Shown: positions 32,457 to 41,493 of the stretch, piece by piece
Layout of the letters: each line of letters begins with the position of its first letter
Position numbering within the stretch: the stretch's first letter is position 1
Assembly: GCF_000577615.1 (NCBI RefSeq)
Contig: NZ_CBXX010000017.1
Location: forward strand, 1 to 64,000
DNA from: Herbaspirillum sp. RV1423
GTDB lineage: Bacteria > Pseudomonadota > Gammaproteobacteria > Burkholderiales > Burkholderiaceae_D
Direction of reading: 5' to 3'
DNA length: 64,000 nt
The notes under the pieces: model-generated
What the model was told of the DNA's origin: nothing
Seen by the model: the letters and a program-made list of their open reading frames with translations, nothing else
Database searches by the model: none
Made by a program: the position numbers and the translations under genes

Positions 32457-33551
32457 TCAAACAAGTACGGCCTGAACAGGTCGACGCATGGACAGCGGCA
32501 TCGCAGGCCCGCGGCCGAATCGCACAACCAGATCCGGCCGCTGGTTGCCGAGGTCGAACGCTGAGGCGAAGTGGGGGCGGATCGCCCCGACCTCGATGGG
32601 CTGATTTAGGTGGGCGTTGCGCAGGCCGAGCGCGGTGGCCTGCAGCGCAAAGCGCTCGTAGCAGCGGCCTGCCTCGATCCAGTGCGCCTTGTCGTTCGCT
32701 TCGGACACAAACACGGCAATGCCTGAGGAGTTGCGGATCTGCCTGGCGTAGCGCTCGTTCTCGGAACTGGCTTTGTAGAACAGGCCCATCAGCAGACTTC
32801 CCAGCCAATGCGGCATGCCTGGATAGCCGGTTGATCCGGAGAGGAGGCCGTCGCCTGTGCGTTCCGCCTCGGCAGCGCTGAAGCGGATCCAGGTTTTCAG
32901 TTCCGCGACGAATGCTGTGTCGGCCATCTGTGCGGTGTTCGCCGCCACCACGTACTCCAACACCTTTTCGATGGCTGCGCGCTCGGTCAGTAGCATCAGC
33001 CGCACGCCATTGCCGGTTCCTGCTCGCAGAAGGAGCCGAAGTTCTTCGTTCGAAATCGGTTTGCCGTCGTAGTCGCTGCGGGTGCATTGGCGTTCGGTAA
33101 TGGCCTGGAACAGCGGCGTAACCGAGGCCCTCGTGGTTTTCAGGTCCACGGTAATGTCGCCCAGGCCAGCAGGGTCAAAGTGGACTTCGGCCTGCAGGCC
33201 GACAGAGAGCGCGGCATGAACCAGGTTCTCGATGGCGCAGCCGAGAGAGACGTAGAGATGGTGGTCGTCGGGATCGACGACCTGGCAGCGCCGCGATAGA
33301 TCCGGGGCGATCACGATGGCCTGGTCCTGTAGGCGGAAAGTCCAGCATTGCGTGTTGTGGCTGGATGGCGCGAGCGTGGCGTAGCGCACCAGTTCCCGCA
33401 TCAGAAGGGCACGGTCACCGTCGCCTGCAAGCGGGCGGCGCAGGGCGCGCGCGACGTCTTGCTCGTTCGCACCCGATGAACATGCGACCAACGCCGGCGA
33501 GAGGGCGCTGCAAGCGACGGCACCCAGAACGACTTTTCTGCGCATCAGCAT
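32457..33551 (-). CDS. Acg-family nitroreductase-like lipoprotein
   Basis: A 364-residue protein of the Acg/nitroreductase family, marked by APSSHNTQCWTF, ITERQCTRSDYDG and GRCYERFALQATALGLRNAHLNQP. Mycobacterial Acg (Rv2032) binds FMN but lacks ordinary nitroreductase activity and may sequester flavin. The N-terminus from ATG 33551 (AGGAG 9 nt upstream) is MLMRRKVVLGAVACSALSP followed by ALVAC, a lipobox, so it may be an exported lipoprotein. A longer start at 33644 also has a ribosome site and would hide this signal. Confidence 0.78.
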   Translation of the reverse strand: MLMRRKVVLGAVACSALSPALVACSSGANEQDVARALRRPLAGDGDRALLMRELVRYATLAPSSHNTQCWTFRLQDQAIVIAPDLSRRCQVVDPDDHHLYVSLGCAIENLVHAALSVGLQAEVHFDPAGLGDITVDLKTTRASVTPLFQAITERQCTRSDYDGKPISNEELRLLLRAGTGNGVRLMLLTERAAIEKVLEYVVAANTAQMADTAFVAELKTWIRFSAAEAERTGDGLLSGSTGYPGMPHWLGSLLMGLFYKASSENERYARQIRNSSGIAVFVSEANDKAHWIEAGRCYERFALQATALGLRNAHLNQPIEVGAIRPHFASAFDLGNQRPDLVVRFGRGPAMPLSMRRPVQAVLV

Positions 33552-33821
33552 GGCGGCTTCTCCTGGCGTTGGCACGCGGCATTCCGAAAGCAGCGAGGCG
33601 ACGATCCGCTTCTGATCTGACGGCTTCTCATTCGTGATAGGCATGGCGAGGTCCTCGATTTGTCTTTGGGGTCATTTGCAGTGCCATACGATCAGGCAAC
33701 AAGGGCCTCTTCGCGGTGTTGAGGGTGGCATTTTGTGCGGCAGTCTTGTCCGGCTATCTCAGACACCTCCTATCGACGTAACCCGCAAGTGGCTTTCTTT
33801 CTTGCCGGCCATGCAGCGCGA

Positions 33822-34553
33822 TCACACCATGGAATCATCGTAACCGCCGCTGTCGCTACTGTCGGCAAGGTCAATGTTGCTGAGGTCCGCAAAGGCATCG
33901 CTGGATGCTGCTTCATTGCTGCTGTCGTCGCGGGCCTGGGCACGATCCTTGTCGGAATCGCCGCCGTAGTAGTTGTTGACGGTGGTGTTTTCGACGTTTT
34001 CCACCGGTGCGCTCAATCCATTCTGATGCATCAATCCGGAGCCGCTGCCGCCATTCATCAAATGTTCGATTCCTTGGAACAAGAAAGCGCCACCGGCCAC
34101 GCCGGCTGCAGTAGCCGCGACGGTACTCAGAGTGCTTCCCAGGCCGCCACCGAAAAAACCCGAGGAGGGAGTCGGCGTGGCTGGATATTGCGGAGCCGCC
34201 TGTACGGGTGCAGGCGCCGGTGTATAGCCGGATGCATAAGCAGGGAATGGGGCGGGACGTGCAGCCGCCGCAGGCGCATTGCCCCAGGCATTGCTGTCGA
34301 GAAAACCACGCGCCGGGGCTGCGCCTGACTGGAAGGCTTGCAACTGGCTTTGCAACGACGCTATCTGCGCCTTGGACGCCGTGAGTGCCTGTTCCATCAA
34401 CAGCGCTCGTTGTACCAGCAGGTAAGCTGCATCCGGCTGTTGCGCAACAGCCGCCGCGATCATCGCATCGGCTTGCGGGTCTTTGCCGATACCACGTACC
34501 TGCGTCAGTTGATTGAGAAAATCTTGCAGCGCTTGCGTTTCTTGAGGACTCAT
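33822..34553 (-). CDS. DUF2076 family protein
   Basis: A 243-residue protein with the DUF2076 layout: an N-terminal helical domain (MSPQETQALQDFLNQL, QPDAAYLLVQRALLMEQAL), an Ala/Pro-rich linker (~85-140) with 'GGGLGSTLSTVAATAAGVAGGAFLFQGIEHLM', and an acidic Ser/Asp-rich tail with VNNYYGG. DUF2076 proteins are described as periplasmic ligand-binding or sensor proteins, but no function is proven and no signal peptide is obvious here. GGGAG precedes ATG 34553. Confidence 0.8.
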   Translation of the reverse strand: MSPQETQALQDFLNQLTQVRGIGKDPQADAMIAAAVAQQPDAAYLLVQRALLMEQALTASKAQIASLQSQLQAFQSGAAPARGFLDSNAWGNAPAAAARPAPFPAYASGYTPAPAPVQAAPQYPATPTPSSGFFGGGLGSTLSTVAATAAGVAGGAFLFQGIEHLMNGGSGSGLMHQNGLSAPVENVENTTVNNYYGGDSDKDRAQARDDSSNEAASSDAFADLSNIDLADSSDSGGYDDSMV

Positions 34554-34817
34554 GATGCTGGCTCCCTGCTTGTGCAATATAGACATGAAAATGTTAAGCC
34601 GCCTTCAGACGGCCAGGAGCTTATTATGCGCGTGATATCCCCATGCGTTTGTGACGGCAATTGCAAAGTTCGAAACAGCTTGTAACATGGCCGAGGCGTG
34701 GCAGAGAAATGAAATGAGCCAGCGCGGCTATCAGCGGCACGTCGTTTCGGATAGAAAGGTGTCATTCAATCAGGATGCACTTGACTTGATGTCCTGATTG
34801 AGCAGGCAGAACATTAA

Positions 34818-35039
34818 GTGGATCCTCGCTATTGCTTTACGTATCAGGCTAGCCGGATTGCGTGGGAGCCATCGAACTCAGCGTGGCATACAGCGCTGGC
34901 GAAAATGGGAATTCAAGATTTCCGGTTTTATGATTTACGTCACACATGGACATCGTGACATCGTCAGGCAGGAACGTCTCGCGATGAACTGAAAGAATTT
35001 GGTGGCTGGAAATTTTCCCAGATGGTGGACCGTTACGCG
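34818..35039 (+). pseudogene. Decayed tyrosine recombinase (phage/island integrase), C-terminal remnant
   Basis: In one reading frame 34818-35039 translates to the catalytic core of a phage-type integrase: CFTYQ...SNSAWHTALAKMGIQDFRFYDLRHTWTS, then a TGA stop (34956-34958) where functional relatives have Trp, then HRQAGTSRDELKEFGGWKFS and MVDRYA, whose Tyr is the nucleophile position. An upstream TAA at 34815 and loss of the N-terminal domain confirm decay. It lies 111 bp from the 3' end of tRNA-Lys, the usual attachment site position. Other sequence in 34554-35149 holds no intact gene. Confidence 0.8.
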
Positions 35040-35070
35040 CGATGCAGCAGCAAGAATCGCCTGTGGAAGG

Positions 35071-35101
35071 CACGACAAAAAAGCTGTCGCGTTTTGTCGT
35101 G
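35071..35101. repeat. Perfect 10-bp inverted repeat
   Basis: CACGACAAAA (35071-35080) and TTTTGTCGTG (35092-35101) flank an 11-nt loop. It lies between the integrase remnant and the tRNA-Lys terminator. It may be a second terminator hairpin or a relic of the integrated element's end. Confidence 0.6.
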
Positions 35102-35113
35102 TTCAAAAAACGA

Positions 35114-35141
35114 AAGGGTCTAGATTTTCATCTAGACCCTT
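35114..35141 (-). terminator. Terminator of tRNA-Lys (and possibly the tol-pal transcript)
   Basis: AAGGGTCTAGA (35114-35124) pairs with TCTAGACCCTT (35131-35141); on the minus strand the hairpin is followed by CGTTTTTTG. It starts 9 nt beyond the tRNA 3' end. Confidence 0.88.
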
Positions 35142-35149
35142 GGTATTTC

Positions 35150-35225
35150 TGGTAGGCCGTGCGGGACTCGAACCTGCGACCAACGGATTAAAAGTCCGCT
35201 GCTCTACCAACTGAGCTAACGACCC
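35150..35225 (-). tRNA. tRNA-Lys (anticodon TTT)
   Basis: A complete 76-nt tRNA on the minus strand with encoded CCA. The acceptor stem is GGGTCGT with ACGGCCT, the D arm TAGCTCAGTTGGTAGAGCA, the anticodon loop CTTTTAA centred on TTT, and the T arm GGTTCGAGTCC. It lies 54 bp downstream of cpoB on the same strand and is the probable integration site of the lost element. Confidence 0.97.
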
Positions 35226-35279
35226 GAAAGACCGCTATTATATGCAAAATCGATCAATCGTGTCAAACAGGTAGGAAAA

Positions 35280-36041
35280 CTATTTCAACGTCGCCAATTT
35301 TTCTTTTCCCGTTTGCGCTGCCGGACTTTCCGGGTACTTCGCAATCAGCGCATCCCAGGCTTTCTTTGCCGCCGCCTTGTCCTTGAGCTCCACGTAAGAA
35401 CTGCCGATGTTGAGCATCGCGTCCGCTACCTTGGGGCTGTCGGGATAGTTTTTGACCACCACTTGCTGAGCCGCGATCGCTCCCTTATAGTCGCGTTGCG
35501 CATACAGGGAATTGCCTACCCAGTATTGTGCCGACGGCGCATAACCGGATTGCGGATAGCGTTTCAGGAAGTCGTTGAAGGCTGCACCGGCACCCTTGTA
35601 GTCGCCGCCTTTGAACATGTTCAGGGCGGCGTCATAGGTTTTTTGCTCATTCAGGTCGACGCTGGCTTCCTTGCCGTCGATGGTGACTTTTTGCGGTTCC
35701 AGTTTGCGCAGGCGGGCATCGAGGTCGACGTAAAAGTCTTTCTGGCGCTGTTGCGTGTTGGCCAGTTCGTTGCTGAGGACTTCGACCTGGCCGCGCAGCT
35801 TGGCGATTTCCTGGCGCAATTGGTCGCCTTGGTCGGACAGGCTCAGCGCACTGTTCTTGTCCGATTTATTGGCGACGTCCTTTTGCAGGGCATCGACTTT
35901 GTTGCGCAGGTCGAGGATGGCCTTGCGCGCTTCGTCGTCGTCAAACAAGCCTGCATGCGCCGTCATCGGCAGGCTGGCGACAGCGGCCAGCACGGCCGCT
36001 GCGGAAACCGACTTGAGCGCGGTTTTCAGGGAAGTGCGCAT
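35280..36041 (-). CDS. cpoB: Cell division coordinator CpoB (YbgF)
   Basis: A 253-residue periplasmic protein with a signal peptide (to about residue 30, SLPMTAHA-G), an N-terminal trimerising coiled coil (~35-115) and C-terminal TPR repeats (~130-250: YDAALNMFKGGDYKGAGAAFNDFLKRYPQSGYAPSAQYWVGNSLY...). CpoB links PBP1B and LpoB to the Tol machine so that outer-membrane constriction follows septal peptidoglycan synthesis. Last gene of the tol-pal operon, 5 bp after pal. Confidence 0.93.
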   Translation of the reverse strand: MRTSLKTALKSVSAAAVLAAVASLPMTAHAGLFDDDEARKAILDLRNKVDALQKDVANKSDKNSALSLSDQGDQLRQEIAKLRGQVEVLSNELANTQQRQKDFYVDLDARLRKLEPQKVTIDGKEASVDLNEQKTYDAALNMFKGGDYKGAGAAFNDFLKRYPQSGYAPSAQYWVGNSLYAQRDYKGAIAAQQVVVKNYPDSPKVADAMLNIGSSYVELKDKAAAKKAWDALIAKYPESPAAQTGKEKLATLK

Positions 36042-36046
36042 AGGTC

Positions 36047-36571
36047 TTATTGGTAAGCGATGTCGGCGCGGCGATTTTCAGCCCATGCCGCTTCGTCGTT
36101 GCCCAGGGCCTTCGGCTTTTCCTTGCCGAAGGAAACGGCTTCGAGCTGCGCATCAGACACGCCCAGCAGGACTAACGCCTTGCGCACGGCTTCGGCGCGC
36201 TTCTGACCCAGCGCCAGATTGTACTCGGTGCCGCCGCGATCATCGGTGTTGCCCTGGATGATGACCTTGCGATCCTTGTGCGAGGTCAGGTACTTGGCGT
36301 GCGCTTCGACTACCGAACGGAATTCGTCCTTGACGGTGTAGCTGTCATAGTCGAAATAGATGCTGCGCTTGGAGAGGATGCCTTGCGGATCGTTCAGCGG
36401 ATCAGCGTTGGTGTTGACGGTGTTGACGGCGCGTGGATCGACGCCGTCGGTCGCGCCTGTGGTGGAACGGCTTTCAACCGGTGCATTCTTGTCGTCCAGT
36501 TTGGTGGACGAGCATGCCGCCAGCAGCATGGCTGCGGAAAGAACGATTGCGAAAGAACTGAATGTGCGCAT
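36047..36571 (-). CDS. pal: Peptidoglycan-associated lipoprotein Pal
   Basis: A 174-residue outer-membrane lipoprotein with lipobox LLAAC (Cys about 20) and a C-terminal OmpA-like peptidoglycan-binding domain (~70-172: IYFDYDSYTVKDEF, GNTDDRGGTEYNLALGQKRAEAVRKALVLLGV and NRRADIAYQ). The Asp in NTDDRG and the Arg in NRRADI are the meso-diaminopimelate contacts. Pal tethers the outer membrane to the wall and binds TolB. Lies 36 bp after tolB. Confidence 0.96.
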   Translation of the reverse strand: MRTFSSFAIVLSAAMLLAACSSTKLDDKNAPVESRSTTGATDGVDPRAVNTVNTNADPLNDPQGILSKRSIYFDYDSYTVKDEFRSVVEAHAKYLTSHKDRKVIIQGNTDDRGGTEYNLALGQKRAEAVRKALVLLGVSDAQLEAVSFGKEKPKALGNDEAAWAENRRADIAYQ

Positions 36572-36607
36572 CTGATACTCCTTGTCGTGAATGAATGTGA
36601 ATAATCT

Positions 36608-37909
36608 TTATTTCATGAACGGTCCCCAGGTCGGCTCCCTGACATCGCCGATCTGGGTTGTTAAGCGCTGTTTGATCCGGCCATCGACGGAAACGATGGC
36701 CAGCGATCCGCGACGGCCCGATTCCGTCGCGTACATGATGTATTTGCCGTTAGGCGCAAAGCTGGGCGACTCATCTTTGACGGTGTCGGACAGGCGTTGT
36801 TCCTGGCCATTGGTCAGATCCATCGCATACAACTGGAATTTGCCTTCGCGGCGGGAAATATACGCCAAAGTCTTGCCGTCCGGGGAAATTCTCGGGCTGA
36901 TGTTGTAGCTGCCGCTGAATGTCACGCGCTGGGCGTCGCCGCCATTCGGGCTGACTTTGTAGATTTGCGGGCCGCCGCTGCGGTCGCTGGTGAAGTAGAT
37001 GGCATTGCCGTCTGGAGAGAAGCGCGGCTCGGTGTCGATGCCGGCGGTATTGGTTAGGCGGCGCAGGCCGCTGCCGTCGGCGTTGATGATGTAGACCTGA
37101 GTCAGGCCGTCGCGCGTCAACGCCACCGCCAGGCGCGAACCGTCGGGCGACCAGGCCGGGGCCGAGTTGCTGCCCTTGAAGTTGGCCACCAGCGTGCGCT
37201 GACGCGTCACCAGGTTCTGGATGTAGATGACCGGTTTCTTGGCTTCGAAGGAAACATAAGCCACCTTGCCGCCGTCAGGCGACCAGGCTGGCGAGATGAT
37301 CGGCTCGTTGGAGCGCAGCGCGACCTGCACGCCTTCGCCGTCGGCGTCGGCGACTTCAAGGCGGTATTCCTTGCCGGAGCGTGTCACGTAGGCGATGCGG
37401 GTGGAGAAGATGCCGGGGATGCCGGTCAGTTTTTCGTAGATGTCGTCGGCGATCTTGTGCGCGGTCAGGCGGATCAGTTGAGGCTGGCTGGCGAACGACA
37501 GCGCCGACAATTGGCTGGCCTTGATCGTGTCGAACAGGCGATAGCGCACATCGAAGCGGCCGTCGGCCAGGCGCTGCACGCTGCCCACGGCCAGTGCATT
37601 GGCGCCGCGGTTCTTCCAGTCGCCGTAGTTGATGGCGGAGGCATCGGACAGCGCGTCGTTGTTGTCGATCAGTTTGAAGACGCCGCTGCGCGTCAGATCG
37701 GCCTTGACGATGGACGTGATCTGTTGTGGCGCACCTTCTTCACCCGGGAAGGAGGCAATGGCAACCGGGATCTGGCTGGCGCCGACGCCGGAAATTTCAA
37801 AACGCAATTCCGCGTGCGAGGCAGGCGCAATGGCAATACCCACGGTGGTCAGAGCAATGCCGGCCAGGCGGCGAAAACTGAGCGGTAAGTTACGCGAGTG
37901 TCTCATCAT
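36608..37909 (-). CDS. tolB: Tol-Pal system protein TolB
   Basis: A 433-residue periplasmic protein: signal peptide (cleavage after ASHA, ~33), an N-terminal alpha/beta domain (~34-165) and a six-bladed beta-propeller made of WD40-like PD40 repeats ([80 protein letters not shown]). It bridges TolA and Pal. Starts 3 bp after tolA. Confidence 0.97.
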   Translation of the reverse strand: MMRHSRNLPLSFRRLAGIALTTVGIAIAPASHAELRFEISGVGASQIPVAIASFPGEEGAPQQITSIVKADLTRSGVFKLIDNNDALSDASAINYGDWKNRGANALAVGSVQRLADGRFDVRYRLFDTIKASQLSALSFASQPQLIRLTAHKIADDIYEKLTGIPGIFSTRIAYVTRSGKEYRLEVADADGEGVQVALRSNEPIISPAWSPDGGKVAYVSFEAKKPVIYIQNLVTRQRTLVANFKGSNSAPAWSPDGSRLAVALTRDGLTQVYIINADGSGLRRLTNTAGIDTEPRFSPDGNAIYFTSDRSGGPQIYKVSPNGGDAQRVTFSGSYNISPRISPDGKTLAYISRREGKFQLYAMDLTNGQEQRLSDTVKDESPSFAPNGKYIMYATESGRRGSLAIVSVDGRIKQRLTTQIGDVREPTWGPFMK

Positions 37910-37912
37910 CGG

Positions 37913-38839
37913 TTACTGATCTTTCGGTAAATGGGTGAAAGTGAAGCTGTTCGGCACCCTGCCGTCCTTGTCGGGAGGGAAAGGTTGCGATTTGTTAATC
38001 GCTTGTAGGACAGCTTCGTCAAAACCCGGAATGCCGGATGTTCTGTTCTTGCGGATGCTGCGCACCATGCCGTCCGGCAGCAGTTCGACAGTGTATTCTA
38101 CCGCCGGGTTCGCACTTAACTCGCCGGGCACATCGAAGATGGTGTTGGAGCGGATCTTCGCGCCCAGCTTCCTGCCGTAATCGGCCGCGCCGCGCGGACC
38201 TTGCGATTGGGCCGCGGTGCCGGTGCCGCCGCTGGCGCTGGTGGCTTGGCCCATCATGCGTTTCAGGTCATCCTGGCGACGCTGTTCGGCAGCCTTGTTG
38301 TCGGCGGCTTGCTGTTTCTGTTTCTTCTCGGCAGCCAGTTTGTCTGCTTCGACTTTCTTCTTGGCTTCGGCATCTTCCTTCTGCTTGGCGAGCTTCTTGT
38401 CGGCTTCCAGCTTCTCTTGTTTTTCCTTCTTCAGGAGGCGGTCTTCTTTTTCGCGTTCGAGCTTGGCTTCTTTTTCCTTCTCTTCACGCGCTTTCTTTTC
38501 TGCCTCCTTGCGCTTCTTTTCCTTCTCTTTTTCCAGTGCAATATCGGGCTTCACTACAGGAGGTTCTTCGACCTTCGGTGGGGGTGACGGCGGCTTGACT
38601 GGTTCAGGTGTCGGCTGCGGAGTCGGTTTCGGCGGTTCAGGCTCTGGTTCGGGTTGAGGCAGCGGAGCGGCTTCCTTGACATTCGGATCCCATATTTCCG
38701 CTTCGACGGTCAGCGGCGTCTGGCTCTGCCAGTTGATGCCGAACCAGAGGAAGCCCAGCAAGGCCAGGTGGACCACCACCGCCAGCGCAATGGCGCGCCA
38801 GCGGCCCGGTTGTCTCGGTACTTGATAAGGAGCGCTCAT
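37913..38839 (-). CDS. tolA: TonB-like protein TolA
   Basis: A 308-residue inner-membrane protein: short cytoplasmic N-terminus, one transmembrane helix (~14-35, AIALAVVVHLALLGFLWFG), a Pro/Glu-rich segment (PEPEPEPPKPTP), a long Lys/Glu/Ala-rich helix (~95-200) and a TonB-like C-terminal domain (~215-305, VEYTVELLPDGMVRSIRKNRTSGIPGFDEAVLQAI). It transmits TolQR proton-motive energy to TolB-Pal. One base separates it from tolR. Confidence 0.95.
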   Translation of the reverse strand: MSAPYQVPRQPGRWRAIALAVVVHLALLGFLWFGINWQSQTPLTVEAEIWDPNVKEAAPLPQPEPEPEPPKPTPQPTPEPVKPPSPPPKVEEPPVVKPDIALEKEKEKKRKEAEKKAREEKEKEAKLEREKEDRLLKKEKQEKLEADKKLAKQKEDAEAKKKVEADKLAAEKKQKQQAADNKAAEQRRQDDLKRMMGQATSASGGTGTAAQSQGPRGAADYGRKLGAKIRSNTIFDVPGELSANPAVEYTVELLPDGMVRSIRKNRTSGIPGFDEAVLQAINKSQPFPPDKDGRVPNSFTFTHLPKDQ

Positions 38840-38840
38840 A

Positions 38841-39269
38841 TTACTTCGTTGCCAGTCCCACTCGGGTGATGCCCAGCTTCTTGGCTGAGGCGATGACCTG
38901 GATCACTTCGTCGTATTTGATGTCTTTGTCGGCGGAAATCATCACCGGCATCTCCGGGCTGTCCGCATGGAGCGCCTGCAGCTTTTGCGTCAGGTCGGGG
39001 CGGCTGGAGGCTGTCTGTGTTTCGCCGCGCTTGGGACCGTTGACCTTGATGGTGGCCTTGGCGTCGGGCTTCAATGCGATTTCGATGTATTCGTTGGGTG
39101 GCACGGTCGACTTGCCGGCGGTCGGCAGGTTGATGACGCTCGGGTCGTTGACCGGCGCGGCCACCATGAAAATGATCAGCAGCACCAGCATGACGTCGAT
39201 GTAGGGAACGACGTTGATTTCAGACTTGAACTTGCGGGTGCGTCCCCCGCGCATGGTTGGGCCTGCCAT
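38841..39269 (-). CDS. tolR: Proton-channel subunit TolR
   Basis: A 142-residue ExbD/TolR protein with one transmembrane helix containing the essential Asp (VVPYIDVMLVLLIIFMV, residues ~20-38) and a periplasmic dimer domain. The N-terminal MRGGRTRKFKSEINVVPY is canonical. Its start codon overlaps the tolQ stop by one base. Confidence 0.96.
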   Translation of the reverse strand: MAGPTMRGGRTRKFKSEINVVPYIDVMLVLLIIFMVAAPVNDPSVINLPTAGKSTVPPNEYIEIALKPDAKATIKVNGPKRGETQTASSRPDLTQKLQALHADSPEMPVMISADKDIKYDEVIQVIASAKKLGITRVGLATK

Positions 39270-39970
39270 TAGCGTGCCTGACGTTGCAAGATGTTGGAGA
39301 ACTCTTCGATGAAGCTTTCGAAGCGGATCGCCAGGCGGTCGATGTCATGCGAATAGCGGTTGTAGGCAACCACTGCAGGGATCGCGGCGAACAGGCCGAT
39401 GGCGGTGGCGATCAGCGCTTCGGCAATGCCGGGGGCAACCGCCGCCAGCGTCGCCTGTTGTACGTTGGCGAGGCCGCGGAAGGCGTTCATGATGCCCCAC
39501 ACGGTGCCGAACAGGCCGACGTAGGGCGATACGGAACCGACGGACGCGAGGAAGGCCAGGTGCGATTCCAGCGCATCCATTTCGCGCTGGTAAGCGGCGC
39601 GCATGGCGCGCCGGGCGCCGTCCAGCAAGCCGCTGGAGTCGATTGCCGCGCCTTTGCCGACTTGCGCCTTGGCTTTGTTGAATTCGCCCATGCCGGCCTG
39701 GAAGATGCGTTCCAGGGCGCCGCCGTGGCCGCTGCCCTTGCGACGGTTGGACAGCGTGTCCTGGTATAGCGCGATCAGGTTGCCGCCGGACCAGAACGAG
39801 CGCTCGAATTCTTCGGTCTGGATGCGTGCGCTGCGAATCGTGAACATCTTGCGAAAGATGTAAGTCCAACTGAAAACGGACGCCGACAGCAAGAGCAACA
39901 TGACAAATTGCACAATGACGGATGCATTGGTGATCAGGGTGAAGAAGGATAGATCTTGAGTGACGTTCAT
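39269..39970 (-). CDS. tolQ: Proton-channel subunit TolQ
   Basis: A 233-residue ExbB/TolQ protein with three transmembrane helices: ~15-38, ~140-165 (SVGSVSPYVGLFGTVWGIM) and ~175-200 (GIAEALIATAIGLFAAIPAVVAYN), the last two lining the proton channel. First gene of tolQRAB-pal-cpoB. The 123-bp gap to ybgC probably holds the operon's own promoter, but none is obvious. Confidence 0.96.
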   Translation of the reverse strand: MNVTQDLSFFTLITNASVIVQFVMLLLLSASVFSWTYIFRKMFTIRSARIQTEEFERSFWSGGNLIALYQDTLSNRRKGSGHGGALERIFQAGMGEFNKAKAQVGKGAAIDSSGLLDGARRAMRAAYQREMDALESHLAFLASVGSVSPYVGLFGTVWGIMNAFRGLANVQQATLAAVAPGIAEALIATAIGLFAAIPAVVAYNRYSHDIDRLAIRFESFIEEFSNILQRQAR

Positions 39971-40093
39971 GGGGGAGAGGAGTCGGGGTTCAGTCGGAGA
40001 TGTTCAATTGTACGTGCAAAATTTTTCAATTAGCTGACGGCAGGCATGAAGAGCATGTTGCAGCGGTCGCGTAGATCATCGATTGGCAGTCGG

Positions 40094-40573
40094 TCATGGT
40101 TGGATCGCGTATGAATTCCCCTTGAGGCGGGCCAGCATTTCTCCAGGAATGGCCTGGGGGCGGAAGCTCGCCGCGTCGACGCAGACGATGACGATGTGGC
40201 CGCGCGCCAGCAATGTTTGTTCTATTCCCTGAGTGCGCCAGGCTTCCTGGATGAAAGTCATCGACGCGTTGCGGAACTGTTCGACCACGACGGTCAGTTT
40301 CAGTTCATCGTCCAGCCGCGCGGGTGCAAAGTAATCCACGGCGGTGCTCTTGACCACGAAGATCAGCCCTGCGGATTCGGTCAGCGTTTGTTGGGAGTAA
40401 CCCAGCGCGCGCAGCCATTCGGTGCGCGCGCGCTCAAAGAACTTGAGATAGTTGGCGTAAAACACGACGCCGCCGGTATCGGTGTCTTCGTAGTAGACCC
40501 GGACCGGCCAGGTAAAGGCGTCGTTGCCGACGCCGTTGCTGCTGCTATTTTTTTTATCGGATGAATCTGACAT
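40094..40573 (-). CDS. ybgC: Tol-Pal-associated acyl-CoA thioesterase YbgC
   Basis: A 159-residue hot-dog-fold thioesterase. The signature VYYEDTDTGGVVFYANYLKFFERARTEWL contains the catalytic Asp of the 4-hydroxybenzoyl-CoA thioesterase family. YbgC hydrolyses acyl-CoA or acyl-ACP and associates with phospholipid synthesis enzymes. A Ser/Asn-rich N-terminus of ~20 residues precedes the domain. It is placed before tolQ as in most proteobacteria. Confidence 0.93.
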   Translation of the reverse strand: MSDSSDKKNSSSNGVGNDAFTWPVRVYYEDTDTGGVVFYANYLKFFERARTEWLRALGYSQQTLTESAGLIFVVKSTAVDYFAPARLDDELKLTVVVEQFRNASMTFIQEAWRTQGIEQTLLARGHIVIVCVDAASFRPQAIPGEMLARLKGNSYAIQP

Positions 40574-40584
40574 TACGGCGTTTT

Positions 40585-41334
40585 TTACTGGACCCGTTTG
40601 ATGTTCAACGGTCCGAAACCTTGGCAAGTTGGCATCAGTTCGATGTAATTAATGTTGACGTGCGCCGGCAGGGTGGCGACCCAGTATGCTGCTTCGGCGA
40701 TGTCTGCTGCTGTGAGCGGGGTGGTGCCTTCATAGACCTTGGCTGCGGCGCTGTCGTTGCCTTTGAAACGTACGTTGGAGAATTCGGTGCCGCCGCACAG
40801 GCCGGGTGCGAGGTTGGTGGCGCGCACGCCGGTGCCCACCAGGTCGGCGCGCAGGTTCAGCGTGAACTGGTCGACGAAGGCCTTGGTGGCACCGTAAACA
40901 TTGCCGCCTGGATACGGATAGGCGCCGGCAATGGAGCCGAGGTTGATGATGAGACCGCTGCCGCGCTTGACCATGCTCGGCAGGATATGGTGCGTCATGG
41001 TCACCAGGCCTTTGACGTTGGTGTCGATCATGGTTTCCCAGTCTTCCAGCGCGACCTGATGCGCCGGTTCCAGCCCGAGCGCGAGGCCGGCGTTGTTGAT
41101 CAATACGTCGATCTCCTGCCAGCCTTGCGGCAGACTGGCCAGTGCGGAACCGATGGAATTTTTGTCAGTGACGTCCAGCACCAGCGGCAGCACCTTGTCG
41201 CCGAATTCGGCGGCCAGCGCTTCAAGGCGATCCTTGCGGCGGCCTGCGGCGATCACTTTATGACCATTTTGCACAAATTTGCGCGCCATTTCGGCGCCGA
41301 AACCGGCTGTTGCACCTGTAATCAAAACGATCAT
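40585..41334 (-). CDS. Short-chain dehydrogenase (YdfG-like NADP-dependent oxidoreductase)
   Basis: A 249-residue classical SDR. Nucleotide motif TGATAGFGAEMARKF (7-21), NNAGLA (~83-88), catalytic Ser in INLGSIAGAYPYPG and YxxxK in YGATKAFVDQF. It resembles E. coli YdfG, which reduces 3-hydroxy acids and malonic semialdehyde. ATG 41334 has GGAG 8 nt upstream. Ends 11 bp before ybgC and probably shares its transcript. Confidence 0.9.
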   Translation of the reverse strand: MIVLITGATAGFGAEMARKFVQNGHKVIAAGRRKDRLEALAAEFGDKVLPLVLDVTDKNSIGSALASLPQGWQEIDVLINNAGLALGLEPAHQVALEDWETMIDTNVKGLVTMTHHILPSMVKRGSGLIINLGSIAGAYPYPGGNVYGATKAFVDQFTLNLRADLVGTGVRATNLAPGLCGGTEFSNVRFKGNDSAAAKVYEGTTPLTAADIAEAAYWVATLPAHVNINYIELMPTCQGFGPLNIKRVQ

Positions 41335-41451
41335 CTGTATTCTCCCTATTTGCGTCGGATTATGCATTTCTGCATCCATAACCCGAAATTGTAGCCCAAA
41401 GCGCCGCTGAGCGAGATGCAACGCTTGCACTTGACCGGGTGGAGGCAAATC

Positions 41452-41480
41452 TTGCCGAATCCGGAGCCTTCACTTACAAT
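41452..41480 (+). promoter_or_regulatory. Promoter of the glyA leader
   Basis: TTGCCG (41452-41457), 17 nt, TACAAT (41475-41480). Transcription would start near 41487, immediately before the ZTP aptamer, giving an approximately 265-nt leader to glyA. Confidence 0.75.
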
Positions 41481-41493
41481 GCGCAAACCATTT

